A stretch of 64,000 nt of DNA from Ophiosphaerella korrae (taxonomy: Eukaryota > Ascomycota > Dothideomycetes > Pleosporales > Phaeosphaeriaceae): NCBI GenBank assembly GCA_028456385.1, contig JALNQF010000026.1, positions 310,001 through 374,000 of the forward strand. Reading direction: 5' to 3'. Of this stretch, positions 20,999 through 32,328 are shown one piece after another. Both the position numbers and the translations under genes were made by a program. The notes beneath the pieces were generated by a model. The model was not told where the DNA came from, did no database searches, and worked only from the letters and a program-made list of their open reading frames with translations. Numbering within the stretch: the first letter of the stretch is position 1; each line of letters begins with the position of its first letter.

Positions 20999-22028
20999 TG
21001 CAGAGCATGTTCTCACTACACTTATTACAGGTAGTTGAAGGCGTCAGATTGGAGCTTGAATTTGCAAAGGATCCGTACTCATCCTGCTTTTCTGACAGCG
21101 ATGACTAAAGCTCATTTTTTTCTCTTTCTTAGTTAGGTACAATGAATCTTTTGTTTTCTTACTTTTCGTGTTGTTTCCCAGCCTAATCCGATAAGCGTTT
21201 AGTATGTGAACTGAAGTGAAAATTTCTTGCTGGTCGCGACTGGCTAAAGCTCAGTGCCTGCAGCACACTTCCAATCTTGGGAGTGCAAACGAGTTCAAGC
21301 GACGTTCTTGCTACTTGGTTACTTCCAACCAACAAAGCCAATGGTTTTACGAGCCTGGGCACGAGAAACCTGGTAAATTTCATATAGAAAATGCTTGACT
21401 AAAGAGATACAAAGAGGTTGCTACGCACTTCATAGATGAAAAATATTGTTTTGCATTGTTATAGGAGAAGGAATCTTGCGTTGAGGGGTAAAAGGGCCCC
21501 TCAATTAGATACATGTGGGGGGCGTCACATAATCAGCAGATTATACAAGGTACACAGGCCATGCTATTGGAAAAAGCCTTGTCTTTTTGATTGTTTACTG
21601 TCGCGCATGTTCTATACACAATGGGCGTGCTCTCGCGAGTTTTTCATTCCATAGCCTGTAGGAATGGGTACATTTCCTTCTGGTCTGTCCAGAAAGAAGA
21701 GTTCCGGATACTATAGGTACCTATCTTGACGTGTTTTAAAATGTTTAAACCCTTATATTAAGTCGATATGGACATGGCTCAATAGCTAGGCCTATGTCAA
21801 TGACCAATCCTTGGTGCTGATAGTCATGTGACACAGTACCAATGGGCTCAACCCTACTTTGCGTATTGTTTGATCAAGCATATCGAGATCCTGCGTAGAC
21901 ATAAAATGGGTTTAAATGAGCTAGCATCAGCAACAATCTTGCTTTGTTCATAGAACAGATGACGATATCTAATACAGATCCGGTTTATTCTAAGCTACAA
22001 ACAAAACAAGATTTACAATCCGGCGTGT
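20999..22028. other. intergenic region, nothing recognised
   Basis: One kilobase between the small Cys-rich gene and the 3' end of the MAPR gene. Short open frames show no domains. Confidence 0.4.
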
Positions 22029-22594
22029 TTATAGATTCGAAGCAGAATCGAGCTGCAAGCGCCCTACGATATTATATCGTTTGCTAAAGAAAGTATGCCA
22101 GTCATCCAAAACCTGCCTCTCCTTGTCGGATAAAGTGGAATAGTCTGATACGCAGTCTTCAGATTTCAAGGATGATAGTCCCAAGGCCTTGTTTGGCTCC
22201 TTTCCTGCAAAAACTAGGAGATGGGCGTTAGTTGCCTGGCTGTGTGTCATAACTTTAAGGCGTGACGTACCATTGTATTCTTTCCCTGGGGCATATATCT
22301 CTTTGCCACTGACGTCGAAGACATCACCCTGATTACGAAGTTAAATGCATGTCCTTCTGTGGCGAGTATTCCAGTTATAGTCATACCTTAATAGCTACCA
22401 ATGTGGGATAGCCATCCTTAGTACCTAGAAGGGTTATTTTCTCGGTCCTACAGGATTGGGGGTGTGTGAGACACCATACCATCACACTTGGCAAGATATT
22501 CGCGGTTAAGTATGTCATCTCTTGGAGGTTGCAAAGTCACAGGCACCTTAGGCGCGAATCTCTCTTTCTTTGGCTGATCGGTGGTCTCCGACAT
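22029..22594 (-). CDS. cytochrome b5-like haem-binding MAPR protein (Dap1 type), four exons
   Basis: Encoded by complement(join(22029..22213, 22271..22328, 22387..22424, 22480..22594)), 131 residues. Introns of 57, 58 and 55 nt all have GT-AG ends, and each junction restores the family sequence: CDGTKDGYPTLVAIK, then GDVFDVSGKEIYAPGKEYN, then VFAGKEPNKALGLSSLK and SDYSTLSDKERQVLDDW with FFSKRYNIVGRL. This is the membrane-associated progesterone receptor / Dap1 family, haem proteins that support cytochrome P450 enzymes of sterol synthesis and damage resistance. The tyrosine of KEYNVFAG corresponds to the haem-ligand region. No N-terminal membrane anchor is present, as in the short fungal members. 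Confidence 0.88.
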
Positions 22595-22968
22595 AATGCT
22601 GGTGGTGTATAAAATGATGTGTAGGTTGTTTTGGGCTGTCACGAGGAAACAGCATCGACGAGACCTCGGCTAGGTGGGGCAGTTCGGGTTGCGACACACG
22701 GGCCACCTTTCGCTTCGACCTTCCAGGTTGCCTTGTTCTGCGGGAGAAGCGTCATGGCGCATCAGTGTGCGTTGACGAATTGGTTGCGGTTGTCATTTCA
22801 TCAAAACATACTTATATAGTTATTTCTTTGCTGTTTCGTGCAAAACTCAAAGCAATGAAATCTACGGGCACGTCGAATTTGATCATCTGCTCCGGCCTAG
22901 TCCGAGACCAAAGATGTTTTGTTATGAACGAACTGCTAGTAAGCAGTGGGAGAATTACTACTTGGATT

Positions 22969-25015
22969 CTATTGTGGTGCAGAGACAGGCTTCTTAACCA
23001 TCAGCCCAACTAGTGATAAAACCACCTCGGCAGCGGCCAGTACTGTTGTCTCTCCTTTGTTATCGTAAACTGGAGCTACTTCGACTAGAAGATGGCAGAC
23101 ACGTTAGCTATTTCATCTCTGATTGCCTGGAGTTACTCGGGTGAGAAAACTGTACGTACCGGCGTCTGCGCCCACCACCTCAAGGCCCTCGAGGCCATCC
23201 AGAATGCTCAACAACTCACGCGTCGACCATCCGCCAACCTCTGAAGTCCCTGTAGCCGGTGCGAAAGCGGGATCAAGTACATCGATATCTACGCTAATGT
23301 ATACCTTAGTACCGGCTACTCTCTTTTTCAACTGCTCTATAACTCCTTGTACCCCGATTCGATCGATATCCCTCGCTTTGACAATCTCAAAACCACACCG
23401 CAGGTCGTTACGCAGGTCGCCTTTTGGACGAATTACTGGCGCACGAATGCCAGCGTGTATCGACGTGTTTCGGATCAAGCCTTCTTCATGCGCAATGTGG
23501 AGGAAGGTGCCGTGATTCACTCCAGCATAGTGAGATATTCCTCCGCCTGTTGACTGTTAATAGGGAAAAAGACATGTCCGTGGAGTACTAACCCAAGACC
23601 TCCGGATCCCAAGTATCTTAAACAAATTAGCAATGTTTCATCTTACCGTAATCTGTGACTTACCGAGGTGGCTATCAAAGTGTATTACACTGACTGGGCC
23701 CCAGTGGTTGTTTACTGATCTTAGTGCTGATAGTGTAGTTGTGTGGTCGCCCCCGAGCGTCACAATCCGGGGTGTTGTGTAGTCACTCGAATTGGTACCT
23801 TTGGATGACACAACCTGGCGACATGAAAGTTAGGGAGACCAAATTCCTAGAATCAAAATTGAAATACAGTGGAAATTGTGCTTACCTTATGGGCCTTGTC
23901 TAATTGTTTGAGTGCAGCTGTATTGTCCTGATGGAACTTTAGCAATGGAAATATGGTGAGCGGATGAGTGGTAGGAGCATACTAGGAAAGTCAGAGGTGC
24001 ATCTCCACAATCTACAATTTTCGCCCAGTCCTGCAGAATGTTTTCTCCTAATAAAGTTAGTTATTCGTTATCAGCAACAGGAACTTCTGAACGCCAAGAA
24101 ATTATGAACTTGTCATGCCTAAAAGTTCCACGAAACAATACCAGAAACTTTGCTGAATTTCAACGTAAGTCGCTACATGCGCAAGAAAAATTGTGGCATA
24201 TCGCAGAAGAGAAATCTCTGGTCAGGTTGTAAAATAAATGAATGAATAAAGATGAAAGTTGTGTAAAATTCTCCATCATTGCAAACCGAAACAGAACAGC
24301 ACAAGTGGTCACGACTTACCAGTGTAGATGCTCCAGCCAGCTGCTGGAGATATCCTCTTCGAACCTTGTCGAATTCCGCTCGGACCGAAACGCGCTCCAG
24401 GCCGTGCCGTCACCGCCTGTCAGTTGTTAGTTTTGATGACTAAAGATCCTCGCTATTCTGAAGACTGAGGCTGCAAGTCCAACATGAAACGGGGTCGCTT
24501 GTTTCTCTCAAATTCAAACCCTAAATATAAAGTCGTGCTCTTCTGTGCTGTTGCACGCGCAATTCGTATACGCTTTCACTCTGATTGAGCAAGGCAACCA
24601 TATTGGGAATGATGAAATCGACAATTAAGCTAGGCCTCGGCCTAGCTACCGGGTATCATATCAAAGTGGGTTGTTCCAAACTGGATGTGCCCTTTTGCGT
24701 TTGAAGCTATCACTTCTGGAGAGTTAATGCGGAATAGGAAAAAAAGCGACTCACAGTATCAAATGGCGCGCCCAAGATAGCAATATCGAACTTTTCCACC
24801 TCTTCACTATCTGGAGCCAGACAGTGTACATACGGAAGACTTGCATATGTTATGAGGCCTGCGAACTTTGCTTGGGAAATATCCAGATCAAAAAGCCCCC
24901 CTCCAAGTATAATTTGGTCAGTGGTGTATCCAGCTACTGGTGGGAAAACAATGTCGCGAGCCGCAGCTATAGTAAAACATATGGACAGGTGTGCGAGAAT
25001 TGATATGGAAGTCAT
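22969..25015 (-). CDS. secreted ureohydrolase (agmatinase/arginase family), eight exons
   Basis: Encoded by complement(join(22969..23084, 23160..23546, 23593..23616, 23664..23814, 23886..23927, 23983..24047, 24320..24416, 24755..25015)), 380 residues. An N-terminal signal peptide ([19 protein letters not shown]) suggests a secretory or vacuolar enzyme, as in many fungal agmatinases. Metal-binding motifs are complete: LGGDH in exon 5, FDSHLDTWD split across exons 5 and 6, and [19 protein letters not shown] in exon 7, followed by [23 protein letters not shown] is also conserved. The reaction would be Mn-dependent hydrolysis of a guanidino compound to an amine plus urea. The agmatinase-like branch fits, but the substrate is not proven. 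Two introns of 338 and 272 nt are unusually long beside the other five. Confidence 0.9.
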
Positions 25016-26312
25016 CTTGAAATATTTTACAAGAGTATCGAACACAACTAGATGGAAAGAGAGGTGTTGTCCTAGAGATTATGTATGTTGTCGTCGAAGT
25101 TGGTTGCTAACTGCCAGGGCAGCTTCGCTAGGAAGGAAATGGCAGGTCTAGGCGATACCTGTTCCTCATTGGCTTACCCCTCTTGCTGTACCTTGTCGCC
25201 GCATTTCACCATAAATCAAGGCATCTCCTATCTCTTCTTTTGTTACTTACCTAGGTATGGGGTATTTCTGGGTAATTTGAAATCGCTAGTGACTCTGGGT
25301 AGCCCGAGTCGCCGCAGCAAGCGCAATGCGAGATAGTGCTAGGATGGTTTTGGTCGCCCGCCTTCGTGTTGTTCCAATTATCGATTGAATGTGTACCCAT
25401 GTAGTATGTACTTAGACAGATATAGTGGCGGAATATTGATCGAAAGTTGAAACTAATAATCTGGCTGCGAATTACTGCTCTATCGTTGAGTAAGCATATG
25501 ACCTATAGAATTGTGGTGTTTTCGTGGCCTAACTTTACTTCGACAAGGCAGGAAAAGAACACATAGGGGTTGCATTTCTCATGAGTACAAGTTTTAATCG
25601 TATCTTCGACATCGTGCCTCCATGGAATGGATAAGAGTAGCGATAACAGGCCCAAGAAAAGCAATAGCGTTTGGAGTGCCTGCGGTTCGACAAAAACGAT
25701 CGATCTCTATCAATTACGGGTGCGTTAGTAAATAGCATTCGAAAAACCACCGAATATGTCAATGCATGGCGCAGGATACAAACGCGCCTATCATGGCGGG
25801 AGCAACCACGTGTTAGACGTGCTGTTGGTGCGATGGAAATTTGGTGATCATGGTGTGGGTCAAGGATAGGGTCAAGTTATGCACTGAGCACCTGTAACGT
25901 GACGAGCAGCACCCAAAACGCAGTCTACGTACAAGACGCGGTCGACTGTATCAGTATTCACTACCTAGGGCAATTGATGGGCTGCGGCCTCATTTCGCGT
26001 CACCAGAAAGCAGCTCCACGCCTGCCGAGACCGAAATACCTGGATCTGCCAAAAGTACAGGGTAGCGTGGGGCAACACTATGTAAAGGGTAATGGTATGC
26101 TGAAAGAATGGTAGAAATTACTTAGATCAACGCTGATTAGATGGGGTGGTGAGCAAAGTGACAAAGAGCCGGCGTCCACCGAAGTTGGTTAGCTTGCCAA
26201 GGCCCGGCTTCGGATTTTCTCTAGCACCGCCCACAGTTGCTCGCGAATTTGGCCTACAACACAGGAAAGCGCAACTTTCAATCGACACCGCTAACCCGCA
26301 GCAACCCTCAAG
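25016..26312. other. divergent spacer between ureohydrolase and RPL9
   Basis: No gene was recognised in these 1.3 kb. The last 150 bases before 26313 are GC-richer and pyrimidine-containing, as expected for a ribosomal-protein promoter and leader. Confidence 0.45.
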
Positions 26313-27402
26313 ATGAAGTACATGTACGTCTATACACGCTTCCGAATGCGAATACTTAGGCTCCGGACTATGCGACACCTTCCTCGCACCACGCATCGCA
26401 CCAATCACCAACTCCATCCTGCCCGCACTGCAACATTTTGATAGCTGGTTGAATATGGGCTGACTTTGGGACAATAGCCACTCCGAGGAATTGCTCGAGA
26501 TCCCCGAGGGGGTCAAGGTCTCCATCAAGACCAGGAACGTTGTCGTTGAGGGTTAGTGGACAGGTGTCGAAAAATGCAGGAATTAATGGCTAACTTATCC
26601 CAGGTCCACGAGTAAGGCGCATGTAGACAATCACCCACAAACAACCTCTTACAAGTCGCAGGGCAAGCTCACAAAATCTCTCGGTCACTTGGCGGTCAGC
26701 TTTACGCACGTATGTTGTATTCGACACAGCGAAAGACGAATATAAACTAAGTCTAGAACAGCCCAAGAAGAACGTCATCAAGATTGAGCTTCACCATGGC
26801 TCACGTAAGAGCGTCGCCACTCTCCGTACCGTCCGAACTCTCATCGTACGTCGCACCCGTCGAGCCAGCTGGCGTACTAGCGGACACCCAGGACAGAGGC
26901 TAACTGGGAGTAGAACAACTTGATCATCGGTGTCACCAAGGGTTACAAGTACAAGATGCGATATGTCTATGCCCAGTACGTGTGTCCTAATTTGCCACTA
27001 TTGGCTGGTTACCTGCCAGGGCTAGAACTCAGATGGAATTGTTGTTAACACAATGCCCAGTTTTCCTATCAACGTGAACATCGAGAAGAATAAGGAAACC
27101 GACCAATTCGAGGTCGAGATTAGGAACTTCGTCGGCGAGAAGCTTGTACGAAGGGTCACCATGAGGCAGGGTGTTGATATTGAGGCATCAAAGAACCAGA
27201 AGGATGAGCTGCAACTCACCGGAAACGTAGGTGCCCACCCTTTTCATGTCAAAATTTTGTACTGATTGAAGTTTTACAGAGCCTCGAAGACGTCTCCCAG
27301 TGCGCCGCCGACATCCAACAAATCTGCAAAGTCCGCAACAAGGATATCCGAAAGTTCTTGGACGGTCTGTACGTCTCGGAACGGGGCAACATTGAGGAAT
27401 AG
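26313..27402 (+). CDS. RPL9: 60S ribosomal protein L9 (uL6), eight exons including an 8-nt exon
   Basis: Encoded by join(26313..26323, 26478..26551, 26604..26611, 26662..26709, 26762..26845, 26914..26975, 27061..27226, 27280..27402), giving 191 residues, the exact length of yeast L9. The protein begins [17 protein letters not shown] and contains [54 protein letters not shown] and [15 protein letters not shown], and ends RGNIEE. L9 is a universally conserved large-subunit protein near the sarcin-ricin region. All seven introns (154, 52, 50, 52, 68, 85 and 53 nt) have GT-AG ends. The first exon is only 11 nt and the third only 8 nt (GTCCACGA), supplying GPR. Confidence 0.95.
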
Positions 27403-27847
27403 ATGGTCTCAGGAGTATGATGGGTTTCTTTCACGGCATATGAGCAAATGAGCTTCTCTGCATCACGGACTGTGGTTGGCGCCTTGGGGGTTCAACTCAA
27501 AACGATGTTCGATAACAATACCACCAATACCGGATGGAAGCTCTGTGTTTGTCAATCGTGAAATAAGCCAATACTGGAGAACTACCCTAATGAGACCATT
27601 GTCCTTGAAACTAACTGCAAAGGAATGATAGGTATGACGCATGGAAACGAAAATATGGACATGATCGAGGGTGCAGCTGAAAACATAGCAAAATCTCTTT
27701 TGCTGTGGCACTTTAGGCATCTAGGATAATCACCTAGACAATGGCTAGAATGCAATACATATCACACTACTTCTGATTACTTCTTACAACCAAGGTCCCC
27801 CTATTTGAATTGGCTTGTGGTTGTAACTACCTAGCATCATATCCACC
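27403..27847. other. convergent 3' spacer, nothing recognised
   Basis: Lies between the 3' ends of RPL9 and the MFS transporter. An 85-codon open frame on the minus strand (27463-27720) has no recognisable domain and is not called. Confidence 0.4.
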
Positions 27848-29902
27848 TCATATGCCTTGCGAGACGTCGGTTATGCGAATACGATCTTCGAAAACCTCTG
27901 AAGGGCGTGTCACCATTGAGTCTGGATCAGTCCGATAGCTAAGCTCGATAGATCGAAATTCGCTCACTGGCTGCCCACCTTCTTTCTGAACCCTATCCAC
28001 ACCGAGCACAGCTGCTCTGTGAATGTCGCTTAGATGATGTGCGCGAAGGAAGAAATTCGCGAAAAGAGAGATAGCTGCGACTATAGTAAACTTGACACGC
28101 ACTGTATTAGCGATTGACCGAGTAGGTCGAAGGGGGACACTTACCATGATCCACACAGACTTGAACGATTGGAAATATGCATCTTTAACGAGTTCCTGAG
28201 GCCCCGCTGGTAGAGTCCGTATCAGATCGACACTAGCTGTGGCCTTTTCTCCATCAAATATGCCAGCCAGTTCGTCGCCAATCTTGTTGCTCAGGCCACG
28301 GCTAGCAGCCTTCATCTGGTTTTGAAAAATCACGCCTCCAACCACTACAGCAACAGTAGTAGCCAGAGAACGAAGAAATGTCATTGTTGCCTGTATAACA
28401 GCGGTATCTACCACTGACATGGTTGCTTGTGCTGCAATGACAGGAGGCTCTAGATTCATCCCAACTCCAGCCCCGGTAATGATTTGAAAGATAACAAGTT
28501 TAGTAATACTCTCTCCCATCCTGAGATTGATGAGAAGACCAGTGCCAAGGCAGAGGAAAATGTGCGCCACAAAGGTAATAGGAAGATATGTCCCTGTCTT
28601 CTGGATATACGCACCAACGCATGCTGCTGCCAGCGAACACGAAGCAATGAGCGGAATAAGATGAATGCCGGAAACCAAAGCGTCCACTCCTAGCACCGAT
28701 TGTGAAAACAAGGGTAAGTAGTAAGCAAGACCGACAATGACATAAAAGTTGCATGCCCAAATAACGTATGCCACAACTGTCGACCTGTTTGTAAACAGGC
28801 GCAAAGGAATGACAGGATTTTTTGTGAACCTCCACTCATTGACGAGAAACAAGGCGGCAGTAACGACACCAAACACGATCAAACAAACAACAGTAGCCGA
28901 AGACCACGGAAAAGCAACACTCCCGAAATCAAGCCCAAGAAGGATCATCAACGCAGCGCCAACAATAAGCACACTCCCGATCCAATCAATAGCCTGGAGA
29001 CCTGCCAAAACAGGCGTCCGCGGCGAAGGAAGATCGAGAACGAACACCAGCACCAAGAAAACAACCGCGCCGATCGGTAAATTGATCCAAAAGCACCACC
29101 TCCAGCCCAATCGCATCGTAAATATGCCCCCAACAACGGGCCCAATTGCACTGCCCACCGCCCACACAATCGACATGATAGCAAGATACAACCCGCGCTC
29201 TCTCAATGAAAACATATCGCAAATGATAATATTCACCATGATCCCCATCCCCGCAGATCCCAGCCCCTGCACCGCCCGTCCAGCAATCAACGCATGCATA
29301 TCCGGCGCAAGGCCACAGATCAAACTGCCGCCAAGAAAGATAGCAAGCGCGATTAAGAAGATGGGTTTGCGGCCCCAAATGTCGGAGATGGAGCCCCAGA
29401 TCGGTGTGCTGGCTGTGCTAGCGAGGATGAAGGCGCTGCCGATCCACACGTAGCCGGTTGGGGAGGCGAAGGTGTGGACGATGGAGGGGATGGCGGGGGT
29501 TATGATGGTGAGGTCGAGGGAGGAGAGGAAGACGGAGAGACAGAGGGGGATAAGAGCCAGGGCAATGGTGGAGGCTGAGAGGTTGTGTTGGGTGGCTGAT
29601 TCGATTGTTTCGTCGGTGGCGGTGGGTATAGAAGTATCGTTATTGCTGGGAGTTGTGTTTGCTTGCGGGTCGGGTTGGGTTTGCTCGATTGTTGGAGGGT
29701 TGGAAGGTGTGACGTGATGTTTGCTTTTTTGCTCGACGAGGTTGTTGAGATTGTTGTGATCCGAATGATTTCTTTCCATCGAGCCTATGTCACGAGTAGT
29801 AGACTTTGTGTTTGTCTTCATTGTGACATTGCTTGACGGCTCGCTGAGAGGACTGATAACCTCTGTAGCTGATGTACTACGAGCACTTGTTCGTTGTGAC
29901 AT
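27848..29902 (-). CDS. MFS multidrug transporter, DHA2 (14-spanner) type
   Basis: Encoded by complement(join(27848..28090, 28145..29902)), 666 residues from the ATG at 29900-29902, which has a good A-rich context. An upstream in-frame ATG at 29995 would add 31 residues. The 54-nt intron carries no stop and keeps frame, but has GTAAGT and removing it restores the last helix. A long polar N-terminus of about 100 residues precedes SVFLSSLDLTIITPAIPSI. The MFS loop motif GSISDIWGRKP and the antiporter motif GSAIGPVVGGIF are both present, and 14 hydrophobic segments can be traced. DHA2 members export drugs, toxins and metabolites at the plasma membrane. The gene is divergent from an aldo-keto reductase. 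Confidence 0.9.
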   Translation of the reverse strand: MSQRTSARSTSATEVISPLSEPSSNVTMKTNTKSTTRDIGSMERNHSDHNNLNNLVEQKSKHHVTPSNPPTIEQTQPDPQANTTPSNNDTSIPTATDETIESATQHNLSASTIALALIPLCLSVFLSSLDLTIITPAIPSIVHTFASPTGYVWIGSAFILASTASTPIWGSISDIWGRKPIFLIALAIFLGGSLICGLAPDMHALIAGRAVQGLGSAGMGIMVNIIICDMFSLRERGLYLAIMSIVWAVGSAIGPVVGGIFTMRLGWRWCFWINLPIGAVVFLVLVFVLDLPSPRTPVLAGLQAIDWIGSVLIVGAALMILLGLDFGSVAFPWSSATVVCLIVFGVVTAALFLVNEWRFTKNPVIPLRLFTNRSTVVAYVIWACNFYVIVGLAYYLPLFSQSVLGVDALVSGIHLIPLIASCSLAAACVGAYIQKTGTYLPITFVAHIFLCLGTGLLINLRMGESITKLVIFQIITGAGVGMNLEPPVIAAQATMSVVDTAVIQATMTFLRSLATTVAVVVGGVIFQNQMKAASRGLSNKIGDELAGIFDGEKATASVDLIRTLPAGPQELVKDAYFQSFKSVWIMVSVPLRPTRSIANTVRVKFTIVAAISLFANFFLRAHHLSDIHRAAVLGVDRVQKEGGQPVSEFRSIELSYRTDPDSMVTRPSEVFEDRIRITDVSQGI

Positions 29903-30522
29903 TTTTATTCGAGTAGGTAAGACTGCTATAATTATGTACTGTGATTGAAGGGGTGGAAAGATGTGAGATTGTTGAATGGAGACAATATTACGCATGGATG
30001 CCTAACTGATTATTCGTCCGTTACAAGCCCGTGTTGAAAGCGGTCATAGGGTCAGGTTTCATCCAAGCCCTAAGGATCAATTGACTACATGTCACTCTAT
30101 ATTCACGGCACGATGCGAAAGAAATGATCTTATGCGCTGGGGCCACAGGCGTATCCGATTGTATTAACGGCGTTAAAGATCTACGATCCGTGTAGCAGCA
30201 AGGGAAAGTTACTGCAGTTGGTGAAGGACACACGACGAGCCTCGTGGCCTGGCAAATAGGCGACAGCAAATGACGCAGGCTTGGCGCGGGAATGTGTGCC
30301 CATGCCCCGCAACATCGGCAATGGCCAACTATCGCCGCAAAATCCGCAATCAAACAGCAATTCTTCCGCGGTAGCTTCCTAATCAAGGTCATGATGTGCT
30401 GTTGTTGCTGCAGCTATAAGAACATGCTGCACCCTGGACGAATCGAGGCTTGTCCAAATCGCCCCTCAATCGTCCATCGTGGAACCCCACCCTTCAAGGA
30501 CTAAGAACGCAGCAACTACACT
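29903..30522. promoter_or_regulatory. shared divergent promoter of MFS transporter and aldo-keto reductase
   Basis: These 620 bases separate two genes transcribed away from each other, so the pair could be co-regulated. No specific binding site is claimed. Confidence 0.35.
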
Positions 30523-31707
30523 ATGGCATCCAAATCAGACGTTCAAGGTCTCCTCAAAGAATCCAAGGCTGAATATGTTCGGCTGGGAAAGAGTGGACTG
30601 AAGATCTCTGTGCCCATTTTTGGTGCTATGAGCATAGGATCCCCTAAATGGCAGCCCTGGGTTCTTGACGAGGAAGCGTCGCTGCCATTGTTGAAGGCTG
30701 CATATGATCGTGGTCTCACAACATGGGATACCGGTAAGTCACATGACGTTTTCAACTGCATGTTCACTGACTGACGCACCGCTTTACAGCCAATGTGTAC
30801 TCCAATGGCGCATCAGAAGAAATCATCGGCAAGGCTATCAAGAAATACGACCTACCGCGCCACAAGCTCGTCATTCTCACAAAGTGCTGCGGCTTCGTTG
30901 GTGAAGACCCAGGCCTGCGAACCATGATTCATGCCAAAGAAATAACCCAGCTAAAAGACTACGTCAACCAGGGCGGGTTGTCGCGTCAAGCTATCTTCAA
31001 CGCCGTGAACGCCTCGCTCAAACGTCTTGATACCGAATATATTGATCTCCTGCAGATTCATCGCTTCGACCCTAATACACCAATTGAAGAGACGATGGAG
31101 GCGTTACATGATTTGATCAAGAGCGGCAAAGTGCGCTACATTGGCGCGAGTTCCATGTGGGCAGTGCAATTTGCCCAGATGCAATTTGTAGCGGAGAAGA
31201 ACGCTTGGACAAAGTTCATCAGCATGCAGAACCACTATAATCTGCTATACCGCGAAGAGGAACGCGAAATGAACAGATTCTGCAACGACACCGGCGTTGG
31301 CCTGATTCCGGTACATCAGACACAATCCAATCATGCCCAGTACTTAGCTAACATCTACCAAGTGGGCACCTCTCTGCCGTGGCCACCTCGCCCGTCCCGC
31401 CTCAGCCTACGGCGCTGGCAATACCACGCGCTCTGACGGCGAAGTAAAAAACGGCGTAACCTCTTTTGCTACCAACGAGAAGCAGATCATAGAGCGCGTG
31501 GAAGAAATCGCAAAGAAACGTGATTGGAAAATGAGTCATGTTGCACTGGCTTGGATCAACAAGCGTATTTCGAGTCCCATCATTGGCTTCTCGAGTATTG
31601 AGAGGATGGATGAGGCGCTGGATGCAAGAGGCAAGGTGCTGACGGATGAGGAGGAGCATTATTTGGAAGAGTTGTATGTGCCTGTTAAGATTTCTGGGCA
31701 TTCGTAG
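30523..31707 (+). CDS. aldo-keto reductase (aryl-alcohol dehydrogenase type), two introns
   Basis: Encoded by join(30523..30733, 30790..31310, 31363..31707), 358 residues from ATG 30523. The catalytic tetrad is visible: Asp and Tyr in [15 protein letters not shown], Lys in VILTKCCG and His in DLLQIHRFD. Substrate/cofactor barrel segments [30 protein letters not shown] and the later [19 protein letters not shown] follow the AKR pattern of fungal aryl-alcohol and norsolorinic-acid-type reductases. Both introns (56 and 52 nt) have GT-AG ends and restore DTANVY and LIPWAPL. NADPH-dependent reduction of aldehydes in the cytosol is the family role; the natural substrate is unknown. Confidence 0.9.
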
Positions 31708-32328
31708 TGAGGAGGTGAGAGTTGGATGAAGATTATGTACAGCACGGCTCGATGAGATAGTTGGCGCGCGATGTTACATGTAAGCAACCCGACCCTTGAG
31801 GGTCCCGTGCGCTTGGGTCATGTTGGACGTTATTGTACTTTGTGAATGTCCAGCTTGAGATAGCACGGAAGCCCAACTAGATAGACCAACACCAAGCAAC
31901 ATCTATCTGTACTCTCACGATACTGAATGTCTAAATTCATCATGCTGGTATGCAAGAATTATGATGCCAGTATTGAAGCTGGTTGCCAATTTAAGGTGTG
32001 AGAGTTGTCCTAAATTGTGCGCAACCGCGGAAGGGTCAGGTGGATTTCTCCATTGTAGCAGGAAGGTTTTGTTGTCCCCACATCCGAGTTGCTAACAAGA
32101 CAAAAAATCGAAAAAAGTAAACTAACTTAGATGATGAGCTACGAAAAGTGGTCCAATATCTTGGTGCGCCATGGTACATCGGGCCCAAACGAGGCAACTG
32201 CAATAGAATTATGAAGAAGACACCTTACCTATGACGTGAACTCATCCAAAAATTCAAAATTGAACTCCATGTAAATCACCTTCCACGACAAGATCTAGTC
32301 AGGTATTACGGCTTCTATTTTATCCACG
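31708..32328. other. intergenic region, nothing recognised
   Basis: Three-prime flank of the reductase and promoter of the following secreted-protein gene. No further signal was seen. Confidence 0.4.

Noticed and set aside
17840..26312. tRNA or 5S rRNA genes in the spacers.
   Set aside because: I looked for GGTTCGAATCC-type B boxes with a matching A box and acceptor stem and found none. A covariance-model scan would be decisive.
27463..27720. 85-codon minus-strand frame between RPL9 and the MFS gene.
   Set aside because: No domain, no splice-compatible partner, and it lies in a convergent 3' spacer.
28749..29453. Long plus-strand open frame opposite the MFS transporter.
   Set aside because: It is the antisense shadow of the transporter, with a low-complexity Thr/Pro/Ile translation and no domain.
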